Shown here piece by piece: positions 35,345 through 44,434 of a stretch of DNA of 64,000 nucleotides. Source of the DNA: Sulfurovum sp. (GTDB lineage Bacteria > Campylobacterota > Campylobacteria > Campylobacterales > Sulfurovaceae); contig JAJPEU010000005.1 in assembly GCA_021166685.1 (NCBI GenBank), positions 1 to 64,000 on the forward strand, written 5' to 3'. Position 1 is the first letter of the stretch; every line of letters begins with the position of its first letter. The notes beneath the pieces were generated by a model, which saw only the letters and a list, made by a program, of their open reading frames with translations, did no database searches and was not told the DNA's origin. The position numbers were made by a program, and so were the translations under genes.

Positions 35345-35962
35345 TCAACACAACAGAGTTTCTAATGCATGCACACTTTTTATGGCATTATGATGTTTCG
35401 TAAAACCCCAAGCAACCATCATGTAGTCTATACCAGCTTTTTTGCTTGCCATCTCATCCCGCGGACCATCTCCGATAAAAAGCGTTTCATGCGGATCCTG
35501 GCGCACATCTTTTAAAATTTTAAAGAGCATGTCTGGCTGCGGTTTACCCTGAGGGACATCATCATAGCACGCAATCGCATCAAAATACTCATAGATTTTT
35601 AAATGCGTCAAAGATTCTACGGTTGAATTTCGGTAGGCATTGGTAGCGATAGCCAGTTTGTGCCCTTTTGCCTTAAGCTTTTTTAAAAGCGTACCGATCC
35701 CTTCATAAAGCATTAGCTCTTTTTGATGGTTGTTTGTATAATATTCAGAAAACCATTTTTCATGCTGCCTGTCAAAAGCTTTGGCATAATAAAAAAATTG
35801 GGAAGGATTAATGGCAGGATCATTAATGTGTCTTATGATATGTCCATGCTCCATAGGTTGAAAACCTAAATTTTTCCTTACATGATTGATGGCATTGGCA
35901 ATTGAAAGAGAGCTGTCAACCAATGTGCCATCCATATCAAAAATTATCAATTTATGTTTCAT
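35345..35962 (-). CDS. HAD hydrolase, phosphoglycolate-phosphatase-like
   Basis: 205 residues. Motif I FDMDGTLVDSSLSI at residues 8-21, motif II AIATNAYRN, motif III with K in GKPQPD, and motif IV FIGDGPRDEMASKKAG. Helical C1 cap after motif I. Member of the Gph/PGP group; substrate not determinable. Its ATG overlaps the stop of the PDC-sensor gene (ATGA) and it ends the psd operon. Confidence 0.88.
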   Translation of the reverse strand: MKHKLIIFDMDGTLVDSSLSIANAINHVRKNLGFQPMEHGHIIRHINDPAINPSQFFYYAKAFDRQHEKWFSEYYTNNHQKELMLYEGIGTLLKKLKAKGHKLAIATNAYRNSTVESLTHLKIYEYFDAIACYDDVPQGKPQPDMLFKILKDVRQDPHETLFIGDGPRDEMASKKAGIDYMMVAWGFTKHHNAIKSVHALETLLC

Positions 35963-36873
35963 TTGCTTTCTTTATTGTTTTTATTGTTGGCATTCAGGTA
36001 GACTGAAAGTGCTATAATCAGCGCAGTAACCCCGCCTATGAGGTAAACCGCGTAAAGCAATTTACTGGGATCGGTTAACGCAAACTTAAAGACCAGCATC
36101 AGCGCTTCAATGGAGAGTGCAATAATAATAGAGCCTAAAAAACGTACCATGGTTTGATGCGTGTCGGTGGAACTGTTCTTGTTTTTAACCCCAAGCACTT
36201 CTTCTTCAAATATCGCCTTGACCAAATCCACAATTGCCAACGAAAGTGTAAGTAAAATCGTGGATTTAAACACTTCATTGATATCTATTTTGGTAAAATC
36301 CATACCAAAATCCATAAAACTTATAATCCCCTCGATAAAGAGTAAAAGTGCTACAGCAAAAAGAGCAACCGAAAACGTTCCATAGACCACCTTGCTTAAT
36401 GTGCCGAAATTCGAATCAACCGAAGAAGGATGCACCATCTTCAGAATATTGTGAAGAGTGATATCCACGCATATGATACATAAAAGATTATTCTCCTGGT
36501 CATATACAGGAAAAGTCGATGTAACCACAAGCTCATTACTGACCAGCGAAGGATAGGGGTCGGTAAGAATACAGCGGTGTTCATTAATGGTGCGATAATA
36601 ATAAGCCCTGTTGCTTCTGTCTTCCCCTTTTCCAATACCATTAAGTCTTGAATTGGCAGAATAATTATCAATGAGCTGTACGCCATTTTTATCGATGGCA
36701 TAGATTACTTCACTTTGCGGCAAGGATTGTTTGATTTTTTTAATGTTGTTCAGTACGCTCTCCAGGCTTGCACCATCAAGATTGTGAGAAATATTGCGGC
36801 TAAGAATATAACAAAGATAAGCTCTGGCTTTGGTGCGTATCTGTGCGTATTCCTGTATCTCTTTGATTACCAT
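35959..36873 (-). CDS. PDC-sensor domain protein with four C-terminal membrane helices
   Basis: 304 residues. Residues ~1-155 look like a PDC/Cache-type sensor domain (YAIDKNGVQLIDN, then GEDRSNRAYYYRTI and STFPVYDQENNLLCIICVDI). Residues ~165-300 hold four membrane helices (including GTFSVALFAVALLLFIEGI and LLYAVYLIGGVTALIIALSV). Unlike most Cache receptors, no helix precedes the sensor and there is no HAMP, kinase, cyclase or methyl-accepting domain. AAAGGAG stands 5 nt before the ATG. Lies between psd and a HAD phosphatase. Function unknown. Confidence 0.8.
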   Translation of the reverse strand: MVIKEIQEYAQIRTKARAYLCYILSRNISHNLDGASLESVLNNIKKIKQSLPQSEVIYAIDKNGVQLIDNYSANSRLNGIGKGEDRSNRAYYYRTINEHRCILTDPYPSLVSNELVVTSTFPVYDQENNLLCIICVDITLHNILKMVHPSSVDSNFGTLSKVVYGTFSVALFAVALLLFIEGIISFMDFGMDFTKIDINEVFKSTILLTLSLAIVDLVKAIFEEEVLGVKNKNSSTDTHQTMVRFLGSIIIALSIEALMLVFKFALTDPSKLLYAVYLIGGVTALIIALSVYLNANNKNNKESK

Positions 36874-36883
36874 GACTACTCCT

Positions 36884-37699
36884 TTAGAAAATCTTACCTA
36901 TTTTTTGACCAAAAAAGACTTTCTGGTTGATTGCAACCTCTGTTTGAATGCTCTCTTTTTCACTCAATATTACAATGGTTGATCCCATCTCAAACCAGCC
37001 GAACATTTCACCTTTTTTTAAAGAAAGATCCGAAAAGGTATAGTGGGATGTATAATAAATATTTGCATTGGTTTTAACCTTCTCTTCAAACGTTACCACC
37101 ATTTTTCCTACGTTAAGCGCACCCACAAGAACCAAAAAATGCATTTTTCCTTTGTGATCTTTACATTCTATAACGACCCTTTCGTTTTCAATAAAAAGAT
37201 TCATTTTGTTTCGCAAAAGAGGCATGTTCACAGGATAAATCTTGCCGGGTATATGTGTTAAACTTTTTATTTTCAAATCAAGCGGCATATGATACCTGTG
37301 ATAATCTTTAGGAGATAGGTAAAAATTGATAAAATCCCCTCCTTCTAATAACGCAGCTTTTCCTTGATAATCATCTCCCAAAAGCGCGTCAACATCATAG
37401 CTCATACCTTTAATTTGATAAGCCTTGCCTTCTGTGATCTTGCCATAATCCGTGATTAAAGAATCTGCCGGAGAGATCAAGGCTGTCTCATCCGTCTCTA
37501 TCGCTCTTTCTTTTACAAAAGATCGTGTAAAAAGTGCATTGAGCGTAGGATACTGACTTGGATCCTTAAATTCACTCATATCTAATTTCATCAAGGAAAC
37601 ATAGCCTTTGTTGATAACGTTCTGGATAGGCTTTGGAAACGCTTTGGAAGCAAACTTTCCAAAAGCATTTGAGATAACCGATGTAAAGTGTTTAGCCAT
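36884..37699 (-). CDS. psd: Phosphatidylserine decarboxylase proenzyme
   Basis: 271 residues. Makes phosphatidylethanolamine at the inner membrane. The self-cleavage site is GST within GWFEMGSTIVI near residue 240, where Ser becomes the pyruvoyl group; the catalytic YHRYHMPLD stretch and the INFYLSPKDY block are present. AAAGGAAAAA precedes the ATG. First gene of an operon with the PDC-sensor and HAD genes. Confidence 0.95.
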   Translation of the reverse strand: MAKHFTSVISNAFGKFASKAFPKPIQNVINKGYVSLMKLDMSEFKDPSQYPTLNALFTRSFVKERAIETDETALISPADSLITDYGKITEGKAYQIKGMSYDVDALLGDDYQGKAALLEGGDFINFYLSPKDYHRYHMPLDLKIKSLTHIPGKIYPVNMPLLRNKMNLFIENERVVIECKDHKGKMHFLVLVGALNVGKMVVTFEEKVKTNANIYYTSHYTFSDLSLKKGEMFGWFEMGSTIVILSEKESIQTEVAINQKVFFGQKIGKIF

Positions 37700-37753
37700 T
37701 TTTTTCCTTTGCTGATAGCGTGTAGGTATTTCTTTGATGCAATAGAGATATCC

Positions 37754-37773
37754 CTCATTTTTTAAAAAATGAG
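37754..37773. other. Perfect palindrome in the psd / exonuclease intergenic region
   Basis: CTCATTTTTT joined to AAAAAATGAG, a 20 bp perfect dyad with no loop, in a divergent 190 bp gap. It could be an operator or a hairpin; symmetrical AT-rich dyads also arise by chance. Confidence 0.35.
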
Positions 37774-37889
37774 TAATACATCTATACTCATCATTCTTTC
37801 TGCATCTGATGATTATATCTTGTTAATGATTCAGGGTTGTTATTATAATCAAAAATAAGGTATTATCCACCATTACATCAGGGGATCAC

Positions 37890-38627
37890 ATGGCGAAATA
37901 TATACTTTTTGATACAGAAACAACAGGAAATCAAGAGCAGGACCGTATTATACAGATAGGAGGCATGATCATCCACAATAAAGAAAAGATTGAAACCTAT
38001 GATGAATTCTGCTTTGCGGATGTGCCGATCAGTATCGAAGCAATGGAAGTGCACAATATCACTCCTGATATTATTAAAGACAAAATTACCTTGACCCAAA
38101 CAGATTTTTATAAAAAATTACAACAATTCAATGATGCCGAAAACTATCTTATTGCACATAACATCAACTTTGATCTTGCCATGCTCAAAAAAGAGGGGTT
38201 TGAAAACCGCTACACCCTTGTCGACACTTTTCGTTGCGCAAAACACCTTTTGCCCCATATGCCTTACCATCGTTTGCAATATTTGCGGTATGCATTGGAT
38301 CTTTACAAAACAGAGCAGGAAGAAGCGGACAAGCTGCATATCACGATAAAAGCGCATGATGCCATAGGTGATGTTTTGGTGATGAAATTGCTGCTCTCCA
38401 AACTGGTGCAAGCTGCAAAGGAGACTCATCCGGGCGTTGATGTAATGCATAAACTCTCAGAATTAACCAGCACCCCCGTAATGATGAAAACATTTAAATT
38501 TGGCAAATACAAGGAAAGGGAAATCGAAGAAATCGCCCACGAAGATATAGGATATCTAAGATGGATGAGAAACAATCTGGAACTTGATGAAGATATGCAG
38601 TTTACTTTGGACTTTTACCTAAAGTAA
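37890..38627 (+). CDS. 3'-5' exonuclease, ExoX-like (DEDD family)
   Basis: 245 residues. Exo motif I FDTETTGNQ at 8-16, motif II HNINFDLAML and motif III KAHDAIGDVLV give the DEDDh site. The C-terminal part FKFGKYKEREIEEIAHEDIG with YLRWMRNN is the short accessory domain seen in exodeoxyribonuclease X-like proteins. Probably DNA repair or proofreading of single-strand ends. GGGGA lies before the ATG. Confidence 0.9.
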   Translation: MAKYILFDTETTGNQEQDRIIQIGGMIIHNKEKIETYDEFCFADVPISIEAMEVHNITPDIIKDKITLTQTDFYKKLQQFNDAENYLIAHNINFDLAMLKKEGFENRYTLVDTFRCAKHLLPHMPYHRLQYLRYALDLYKTEQEEADKLHITIKAHDAIGDVLVMKLLLSKLVQAAKETHPGVDVMHKLSELTSTPVMMKTFKFGKYKEREIEEIAHEDIGYLRWMRNNLELDEDMQFTLDFYLK

Positions 38628-38773
38628 CCCCTTTCATCTCTTTGCCAAACAATGCTCCGATAAACCAAAACACCAAATTTATTTTCGGCGGTTCCTTTTG
38701 CGTTCTTAGTACATTTTCAGTAAAAGAGCCTATAATATCATCGTTAAATTACCCACTATTGGAGCCAAAAAAT

Positions 38774-40084
38774 ATGTTAAGATTTGCCCCGTCGCCTACA
38801 GGTGATATGCACATAGGAAACCTTCGTGTTGCCATACTCAACTATCTGGTTGCGCAACAACGTCATGAACGTTTTATCATCCGCATAGAAGATACAGATA
38901 AAGCACGCAATATTGAAGGAAAAGATACAGAAATTATGCAAATTTTGGAAAAATTTGCACTTAAGCACGATAGCGTTTCCCATCAAAGTGAAAATCTACA
39001 TATGCACCAAATGTTTGCCATGAAATTGCTCGAAGAAGGAAAAGCGTTTGTCTGCACCTGTACCGCTGAAGAGCTCGAAAGCCATAGAGAAAAGGCCAAA
39101 GAACAAAAAATTGCCTATCGCTACAGCGGCCAATGCATGGATGTCGACAAAAAAGAACTTGCCATGCTTAAAGAAAACGGCATACCTTTTGTTGTCCGCA
39201 TCAAAAAACCTGCGGCACAAATCATCAATCACGACCTTATCAAAGGCGATATTGTTACTTCGCCCAATGAGGTTGACAGCTTTGTTATCCTTAGGACTGA
39301 CGGAACCTCTACCTATAATTTTGCCTGCGCATGCGATGACATGCTCAGCGATGTAGATTTTATTATTAGAGGGGAAGACCACCTTTCCAATACTCCCAAA
39401 CAAATACACATTAAAACGCAGCTTGGCTTCACAAAAGAAACGATCTATGCTCATCTGCCTATTATTCTTAACAATGAAGGCAAAAAGATGAGCAAAAGGG
39501 ATGATGCCAGTTCGGTAAAATGGCTTTTTGAACAAGGATTTATTCCTGATGCGATTGCAAATTATCTTTTGCTGCTTGGCAACACTAAAGCGCCAAAAGA
39601 GATTTTTACACTTCCTGAAGCGATAGAATGGTTCAAGCTCGAAGATATTTCCAAAAGTGCCGCCAGATTTGATTTGGACAAACTGCGCTTTATCAACAGA
39701 GAACATCTCAAGATGCTGGACGACAAGACTCTCTCTTCGCTCTTTGGTTTTGCCGATGAGAGTATCGGCAAACTTGCCAAGATTTATCTTGAAGAAGCCA
39801 GCACCATTAGCGAATTGGAAAACAAAATTAAACCCATTTTCTCTCCCAAACAATTTGAAGGAGAATGGGCTGAACAAATGCGCACAATGGAAAAGATCAT
39901 TGCTGATGCTCCCATGATTAATACTTTTGATGAATTCAAATCTTATCTCATGGAAAAAAGCGGACTCAAAGGTAAATATTTTTTTAAGCCCCTTAGGCTT
40001 TTACTTACAGGTGCCGAACATGGTCCTGAGCTTAGTGAAATTTATCCGCTAATCAAATCCTATTTATTGGAGATTGCTTCATGA
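38774..40084 (+). CDS. gltX: Glutamyl-tRNA synthetase
   Basis: 436 residues. Class I motifs: FAPSPTGDMHIGNLR at residues 4-18 (HIGH variant HIGN) and KKMSKRDD near 240. A TTG 44 codons upstream keeps the frame, but the ATG at 38774 has GGAG upstream and starts at the catalytic fold. Campylobacterota often carry two GltX enzymes, one charging tRNA-Gln for later amidation; which one this is cannot be told without an anticodon-domain alignment. Overlaps yggT by 4 nt. Confidence 0.93.
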   Translation: MLRFAPSPTGDMHIGNLRVAILNYLVAQQRHERFIIRIEDTDKARNIEGKDTEIMQILEKFALKHDSVSHQSENLHMHQMFAMKLLEEGKAFVCTCTAEELESHREKAKEQKIAYRYSGQCMDVDKKELAMLKENGIPFVVRIKKPAAQIINHDLIKGDIVTSPNEVDSFVILRTDGTSTYNFACACDDMLSDVDFIIRGEDHLSNTPKQIHIKTQLGFTKETIYAHLPIILNNEGKKMSKRDDASSVKWLFEQGFIPDAIANYLLLLGNTKAPKEIFTLPEAIEWFKLEDISKSAARFDLDKLRFINREHLKMLDDKTLSSLFGFADESIGKLAKIYLEEASTISELENKIKPIFSPKQFEGEWAEQMRTMEKIIADAPMINTFDEFKSYLMEKSGLKGKYFFKPLRLLLTGAEHGPELSEIYPLIKSYLLEIAS

Positions 40085-40350
40085 ATGCCCTAATCTATGC
40101 TATCGTACAGACTCTGCATACGGTTATCTCGCTTTATATCTGGATAGTCATTATTGCCGCTTTGCTTAGTTTTGTCAGGCCTGATCCTCGAAATCCTATT
40201 GTGCAGATACTTTACCGTTTGACAGAACCTGTTTTCCAATGGATAAGAGACAAATTGCCCTTTGTTGTTTTTTCCGGCATTGATCTCTCTCCGTTGATTG
40301 TAATTTTAGGATTGCAGCTTATAGATAATTTTATGATGGCTTACTTTTAG
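40081..40350 (+). CDS. YggT-family membrane protein
   Basis: 89 residues: two membrane segments (TLHTVISLYIWIVIIAALLS and VFSGIDLSPLIVILGLQLI) joined by the family stretch FVRPDPRNPIVQILYRLTEP. YggT proteins are linked to envelope and division functions in some bacteria, with osmotic-shock effects reported in Gram-negatives. Coupled to gltX by ATGA overlap and 8 bp before the lytic transglycosylase gene. Confidence 0.9.
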   Translation: MNALIYAIVQTLHTVISLYIWIVIIAALLSFVRPDPRNPIVQILYRLTEPVFQWIRDKLPFVVFSGIDLSPLIVILGLQLIDNFMMAYF

Positions 40351-40358
40351 GAACAGAT

Positions 40359-41918
40359 ATGAAAATTCGTGCTATTTATGTTGCCGCAGCTATTGTATTG
40401 ACCTTGGGCACAATAAGTCTGAATGCAAAAACATTTGAGTATCGACAAATACACAATATGCCAAAAAGCATAGAAAAAGATTATTATATCTGGCGTTTTT
40501 TATCTCAAAGCACCACGACTGCCTCGGAAGCAAAATCCATTATTCAAGAAGCCAGTTTTCTCAACAAAAAGCTGCGAGAAGCCTATAAACGAAAAACGGG
40601 CTTAGCCCCTCAAGTGCTGGCAGCAAGTGCACCCGTAAGACGCAAGGCAACCGAGACTGAAAAACAACAATGGAAAGCCAACTACCAAAAACTTCAGGCA
40701 CTCAAACAAGGCAAGCTTATTGCTCCGGCATGGGTAGCAAGCACACCGCAAATGGAGTGCTATCTTTTTAATAATTGCGGACACACCATACGCAAACAAA
40801 GATTTGACAAGCTACTCTCCTCAAAAGAATATCGACTCATGACCATGGATGAAAAATTTGACCAAAGCATTCGGATCATACTCTCCGAAAATTTGCCCAA
40901 ACTGCGCCAGTCACTGATGCAGCCGCCGGCAGAAGGCAATCTTATAGCCCCGCAAACACATTTTAAACTCGGCCTTTATGCACTTTCGCAAAATAAGCCT
41001 AAAATTGCATTGCTTTATTTTGGACAAGCCAGAAAAAAATTTACCGAAAGAAAAGACAAAGATAAAGCTAATTTTTGGCTCTATCTAGTCAGCAAGGATA
41101 AAGGATATCTAAAAAATCTGCTCAACAGCTATCATATCAATATTTATACACTTGCTGCACGTGATATCATGAAGATGAAATACCCAAAGACAATCACTCC
41201 AAAGCTTTCCCCTGCCCGTATTGGTCATTTCAACATACAAGATCCTATTCATTGGGCTGCGCTTAAAGAAAAACTCTTTTCGGGCAGATACAACCTGCAG
41301 CATTTAGCTGATGAATACAAATCTGACGAAACTATCGGACCTTATACTTACATCAAAGCCAAAGCATCAAACTTTAAAGAATCATACTTTCCAATGCCTT
41401 ACCGCAATATAATGAAAAATCTTAGCCCAAAACGCCAAGCACTTTTGTATGCAATCGCCAGACAAGAGAGTCGTTTTGTGCCCGCTTCGGTTTCACGTTC
41501 ATTCGCACTCGGCATGATGCAAATCATGCCATTTTTGGTCGAAGACATAGCTATGAAAAAGGGTGAAAAGATAGACCTGGATGAAATGTTTAACCCCTAC
41601 AAAGCTTTGGATTATGCCAATTTTCATTTAGACTATCTTACCAGCTATCTTTATCATCCGCTTTTTGTCGCGTATGCATATAATGGAGGCATAGGGTTTA
41701 CCAAAAATCTTATTACAACACAAAAGTATTTTAGACCCGGCGCCTATCAGCCTTACTGGAGCATGGAGACCATACAAAACGAAGAAGCAAAAGAATACGG
41801 CAAACATGTGCTTACCAACTATGTAATCTACATGAACAAACTCGGGCAACCTACAAGACTTTTACCCTTTTTTGAGTCGCTCACCACGCCATCAAAAACA
41901 GACAGGTTTAGACAGTAA
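40359..41918 (+). CDS. slt: Soluble lytic murein transglycosylase
   Basis: 519 residues with a signal peptide (IYVAAAIVLTLGTISLNA). A helical superhelix region (~25-350) is followed by a GEWL/SLT catalytic domain: IARQESRFVPASVSRSFALG with catalytic Glu near residue 371, MMQIMPFL and AYNGGIGF. Cleaves peptidoglycan between MurNAc and GlcNAc to give 1,6-anhydroMurNAc ends, the substrate used by the anmK/amgK/murU genes at 16-21 kb. Confidence 0.94.
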   Translation: MKIRAIYVAAAIVLTLGTISLNAKTFEYRQIHNMPKSIEKDYYIWRFLSQSTTTASEAKSIIQEASFLNKKLREAYKRKTGLAPQVLAASAPVRRKATETEKQQWKANYQKLQALKQGKLIAPAWVASTPQMECYLFNNCGHTIRKQRFDKLLSSKEYRLMTMDEKFDQSIRIILSENLPKLRQSLMQPPAEGNLIAPQTHFKLGLYALSQNKPKIALLYFGQARKKFTERKDKDKANFWLYLVSKDKGYLKNLLNSYHINIYTLAARDIMKMKYPKTITPKLSPARIGHFNIQDPIHWAALKEKLFSGRYNLQHLADEYKSDETIGPYTYIKAKASNFKESYFPMPYRNIMKNLSPKRQALLYAIARQESRFVPASVSRSFALGMMQIMPFLVEDIAMKKGEKIDLDEMFNPYKALDYANFHLDYLTSYLYHPLFVAYAYNGGIGFTKNLITTQKYFRPGAYQPYWSMETIQNEEAKEYGKHVLTNYVIYMNKLGQPTRLLPFFESLTTPSKTDRFRQ

Positions 41919-41952
41919 TTTTTCTGTTAGACGATAAAAATATTCCTAAAAA

Positions 41953-41982
41953 CAAAAGGCTTAATCCGCCTTTTGAGTCAAT
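41953..41982 (-). terminator. Intrinsic terminator overlapping a stop codon
   Basis: 8 bp stem CAAAAGGC/GCCTTTTG with a 7 nt loop, then TTTTTAGG on the minus strand. One arm and the loop contain the stop codon of the lipoprotein gene. It also backs up the convergent slt transcript. Confidence 0.75.
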
Positions 41983-42485
41983 ACATATTTCGCCACTTTC
42001 GCAAAATGTAGTGTGCCTCTTGTATATTTTTTGCTTTCAAATACAAGATCAAAGCTTTTGCTTTTCACGTAAGGAAAAGTCATCAGATAGTAACTTCCCC
42101 ACTCTGTTACAAAAGAGATATCTTTCAGCCTGGTGTCTTGCTGGTTGAGTTTTTGTATCTCTTTGGGGGGCTGGCCATTAAGCGTAAGCGCATATTCTGA
42201 CTTTGCAAAATCATCATTCTCCATTCCGTCTTCTGCATAGATCCCAATGATAAAAACTTCATCTCTTTCGTCTTTTTTATTCAATGTCTGAGTGTGAAGA
42301 TACGTTACAACAAGAAGCGCTTTGGTCTCCCCTGCCAAATTGTAAAGCTGAACCTTCTCGGTCTTACTCAAATTTTTATGAAAAACCTTGTGTTTTTCAA
42401 ATTCCTGAACAAGGGATACTTCTTCTTTTTGCGTACAAGCCGTCAGGAAAGTTGCTGCGATGACCATAAATGTGATATTGCGCAT
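41961..42485 (-). CDS. Putative lipoprotein of unknown function
   Basis: 174 residues. Signal MRNITFMVIAATFLTAC with lipobox LTAC, Cys17. The mature part is a small beta-rich domain (KAKLLVVTYLHTQTLN-like strands, VFIIGIYAEDG, ISFVTEWGSYYLMTFPYVKS). AAAGGAGGG before the ATG is a strong ribosome-binding site. No family recognised. Divergent from mobB. Confidence 0.78.
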   Translation of the reverse strand: MRNITFMVIAATFLTACTQKEEVSLVQEFEKHKVFHKNLSKTEKVQLYNLAGETKALLVVTYLHTQTLNKKDERDEVFIIGIYAEDGMENDDFAKSEYALTLNGQPPKEIQKLNQQDTRLKDISFVTEWGSYYLMTFPYVKSKSFDLVFESKKYTRGTLHFAKVAKYVLTQKAD

Positions 42486-42536
42486 CGACCCTCCTTTATT
42501 GTGACGATTTTAACATAGTTTCAATAAAGTTTTAAG

Positions 42537-42625
42537 TATAATCTTTTTTATATAAAACTCCCGATGATACCCCAAGACAGTCTTTTGGTGCGGGGGTGTA
42601 AAATCTAGAGAAGGAAACCAATAAA
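42537..42625 (+). promoter_or_regulatory. Promoter and structured leader of mobB-fbp
   Basis: TATAAT at 42537-42542 puts the transcript start near 42549, ahead of a 77 nt leader. In it, ACCCC (42569) can pair with GGGGT (42593), enclosing a second small stem AAGA/TCTT. GAAGGA lies before the ATG. A regulatory RNA is possible; a Moco riboswitch is a natural thought for a molybdopterin gene, but I cannot match the consensus. Confidence 0.4.
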
Positions 42626-43123
42626 ATGCACAAAAGAGTTGCAGTAGCCTTTACGGGTCCATCAAACAGCGGCAAAACAACGCTGATTGAAAAAATTGCA
42701 AAAGAACTAATTAAAAAGTATAAAGTTGCCATTATTAAAAATGACCCCAAAGACAAAGCAAAATTTGATATTGAAGGAAAAGACAGCTATATCTTTTCAC
42801 AAACAGGTGCCGAAGTGGTTGTCACCTCACCTGCCCGCACTACCTACTTTTCGCAAAAAGAAAAAAATTTAGATGATATTATTCACATGATAAGAGATTT
42901 TGATATCCTGCTTGTGGAGGGGCTAAAAACACTTCCGCTTCCGCGCATTGCTATTTTCAGGAACAAGATAGATGAAAGCTATTTTGATTGCAGTGAAGCC
43001 ATCGCAATTGACGATTCAATCGATATCGGCTGCTGTACTGTACCTTCATCCATAGATATTCTTGATCTCAATGATACAAATGCAATCATTGAGTGGATCA
43101 ATCATCACGCCAAAGAGGTATAA
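42626..43123 (+). CDS. mobB: Molybdopterin-guanine dinucleotide biosynthesis protein MobB
   Basis: 165 residues. P-loop [15 protein letters not shown] at residues 10-24 and [19 protein letters not shown], the typical MobB Walker-B-like stretch. GTP-binding helper in attaching GMP to molybdopterin. ATG of fbp overlaps its stop (TAATG). No mobA or moe genes are adjacent. Confidence 0.92.
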   Translation: MHKRVAVAFTGPSNSGKTTLIEKIAKELIKKYKVAIIKNDPKDKAKFDIEGKDSYIFSQTGAEVVVTSPARTTYFSQKEKNLDDIIHMIRDFDILLVEGLKTLPLPRIAIFRNKIDESYFDCSEAIAIDDSIDIGCCTVPSSIDILDLNDTNAIIEWINHHAKEV

Positions 43124-43974
43124 TGCAAACTATTTTCAACACCATTAAAACTATTGCTCTCAAAATAGATCACGCCATAAAAACAGAAGATCTCGGATAC
43201 AGCAACACAGAAAATTCTTCGGGTGAAGAACAGCTCAAACTGGACGTAAAAAGCGACTACATCGTTGAACAGGCTTTCATGGAAGTCTCCATCGTTAAAG
43301 CACTGGTGAGCGAAGAAAAAGAAGGGATTTTAGAGATAAACAAGAATGGAAAATACACGATCTGCTATGATCCTCTTGACGGCTCCAGCTTAGCTGATGT
43401 CAACCTTTCTGTCGGATCTATTTTTGGTATCTATGAAGGGGGGCTTAAAGGCGAAAATCTCGTTGCATCAGCATATATTGTCTATGGACCGCGCATTGAA
43501 CTCATGGTTGCTACCAAAAAAGGCAAACCGCTTCATTACAGAGCTCAGGGAGAAGAGTTTAATCTCATTGGTGAAGTTTCATTGGATCAAAAAGGCAAAC
43601 TTAATGCGCCGGGTGGCACACAACAAAACTGGAGCAGCAGCCACAAAAACTTTATTGATGATCTTTTTGCAAAAGGATACAGACTGCGTTATTCCGGAGG
43701 CATGGTGCCAGACCTTCATCAAATTCTGCTTAAAGGCGGCGGGCTCTTCTCTTATCCGGGGACTTCTGATAAACCGGAAGGTAAACTCAGACAGCTTTTC
43801 GAAGTTATCCCTTTTGCACTTATGTATGAACAAGCAGGAGGCAAAGCAATCAATAGCAACGGTGTCAGACTTCTTGAACTTATCCCCGAACATCCCCACG
43901 ACACCACCCCTTGCTTTTTTGGTTCAGACTATGAGATAGAAGCACTTAAAAAAGCGTATGGGGTCAAAGCCTAA
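43123..43974 (+). CDS. fbp: Class 1 fructose-1,6-bisphosphatase
   Basis: 283 residues. Hydrolyses fructose-1,6-bisphosphate in gluconeogenesis or the Calvin cycle. Metal-binding [14 protein letters not shown] is intact, along with [23 protein letters not shown] and the sugar-phosphate region [13 protein letters not shown]. The start at 43123 is preferred over an upstream in-frame codon in mobB because it begins the normal [16 protein letters not shown] helix and overlaps the mobB stop. Shorter than E. coli Fbp (about 332), as in other Campylobacterota. Confidence 0.94.
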   Translation: MQTIFNTIKTIALKIDHAIKTEDLGYSNTENSSGEEQLKLDVKSDYIVEQAFMEVSIVKALVSEEKEGILEINKNGKYTICYDPLDGSSLADVNLSVGSIFGIYEGGLKGENLVASAYIVYGPRIELMVATKKGKPLHYRAQGEEFNLIGEVSLDQKGKLNAPGGTQQNWSSSHKNFIDDLFAKGYRLRYSGGMVPDLHQILLKGGGLFSYPGTSDKPEGKLRQLFEVIPFALMYEQAGGKAINSNGVRLLELIPEHPHDTTPCFFGSDYEIEALKKAYGVKA

Positions 43975-44183
43975 TGCAAGAAAATGCGCAAAAGAAAGTA
44001 CCAAATCAGTGGGAAATCACACTAGGCAAAAAAAAAGAAGAGCTGCAAGCCTGTCAAGCTTCACGCGAGCACAGCAGCTGTCTTAAGTGTGAGCTTGTCT
44101 TAAAATGTGAACTCAGAGACGCCTATGTTATAAGTGTTTACGAAAGTATGAACAAAGGAGAAAGCGGAGGATTTGAGTTTTAA
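43974..44183 (+). CDS. Small cysteine-containing protein of unknown function
   Basis: 69 residues. Its ATG overlaps the fbp stop (TAATG). It contains four cysteines, three in SCLKCELVLKCELRDAY, a spacing that could bind zinc or a metal cluster, and ends GESGGFEF. Operon position after fbp and composition support a real gene. No family name recognised. Its stop overlaps the stop of the convergent GIY-YIG gene. Confidence 0.7.
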   Translation: MQENAQKKVPNQWEITLGKKKEELQACQASREHSSCLKCELVLKCELRDAYVISVYESMNKGESGGFEF

Positions 44184-44425
44184 TCTTTTATAAGATTTAA
44201 TTTTTGTGCTCTGGTCATCTTTTTTTTAATCTCGTGTTCTCTTCTGGAAGCACTGCTTCTGTCTTCATATATTTCACTATACACAAGTGTCACAGGCCGT
44301 CTGCACATTGTATATTTTGCTCCCCTTGAAGAGTGATTGTGTTCATCAATACGTCGCTGCAACTCTGTAGCGATACCTGTATAAAGCGTGTCATCTGCAC
44401 ATCTAAGAATATAAACATGATACAT
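44180..44425 (-). CDS. GIY-YIG nuclease-superfamily protein (UPF0213)
   Basis: 81 residues, a single GIY-YIG domain: YHVYILRCADDTLYTGIA at the N-terminus, catalytic-type Arg in LQRRIDEHN and the SEIYEDRSSASRREHEIK block. Such stand-alone domains (YhbQ-like) are widespread, with weak or unproven nuclease activity in repair. Ten bp after the SulP gene's stop on the same strand. Confidence 0.88.
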   Translation of the reverse strand: MYHVYILRCADDTLYTGIATELQRRIDEHNHSSRGAKYTMCRRPVTLVYSEIYEDRSSASRREHEIKKKMTRAQKLNLIKD

Positions 44426-44434
44426 AAAAGTATT

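Noticed and set aside
38996..39877. 293-codon open frame antisense to gltX
   Set aside because: Composition (many F, N, K in no domain pattern) is that of a complementary shadow; the sense strand is an intact synthetase.
42569..42597. Moco riboswitch before mobB
   Set aside because: A stem is present, but it is much smaller than the known Moco RNA and I cannot match the consensus, so only a generic structured leader is reported.
42532..42756. 74-codon minus-strand frame across the mobB start and leader
   Set aside because: Mostly antisense to the mobB P-loop region with no start signal; mobB is certain.
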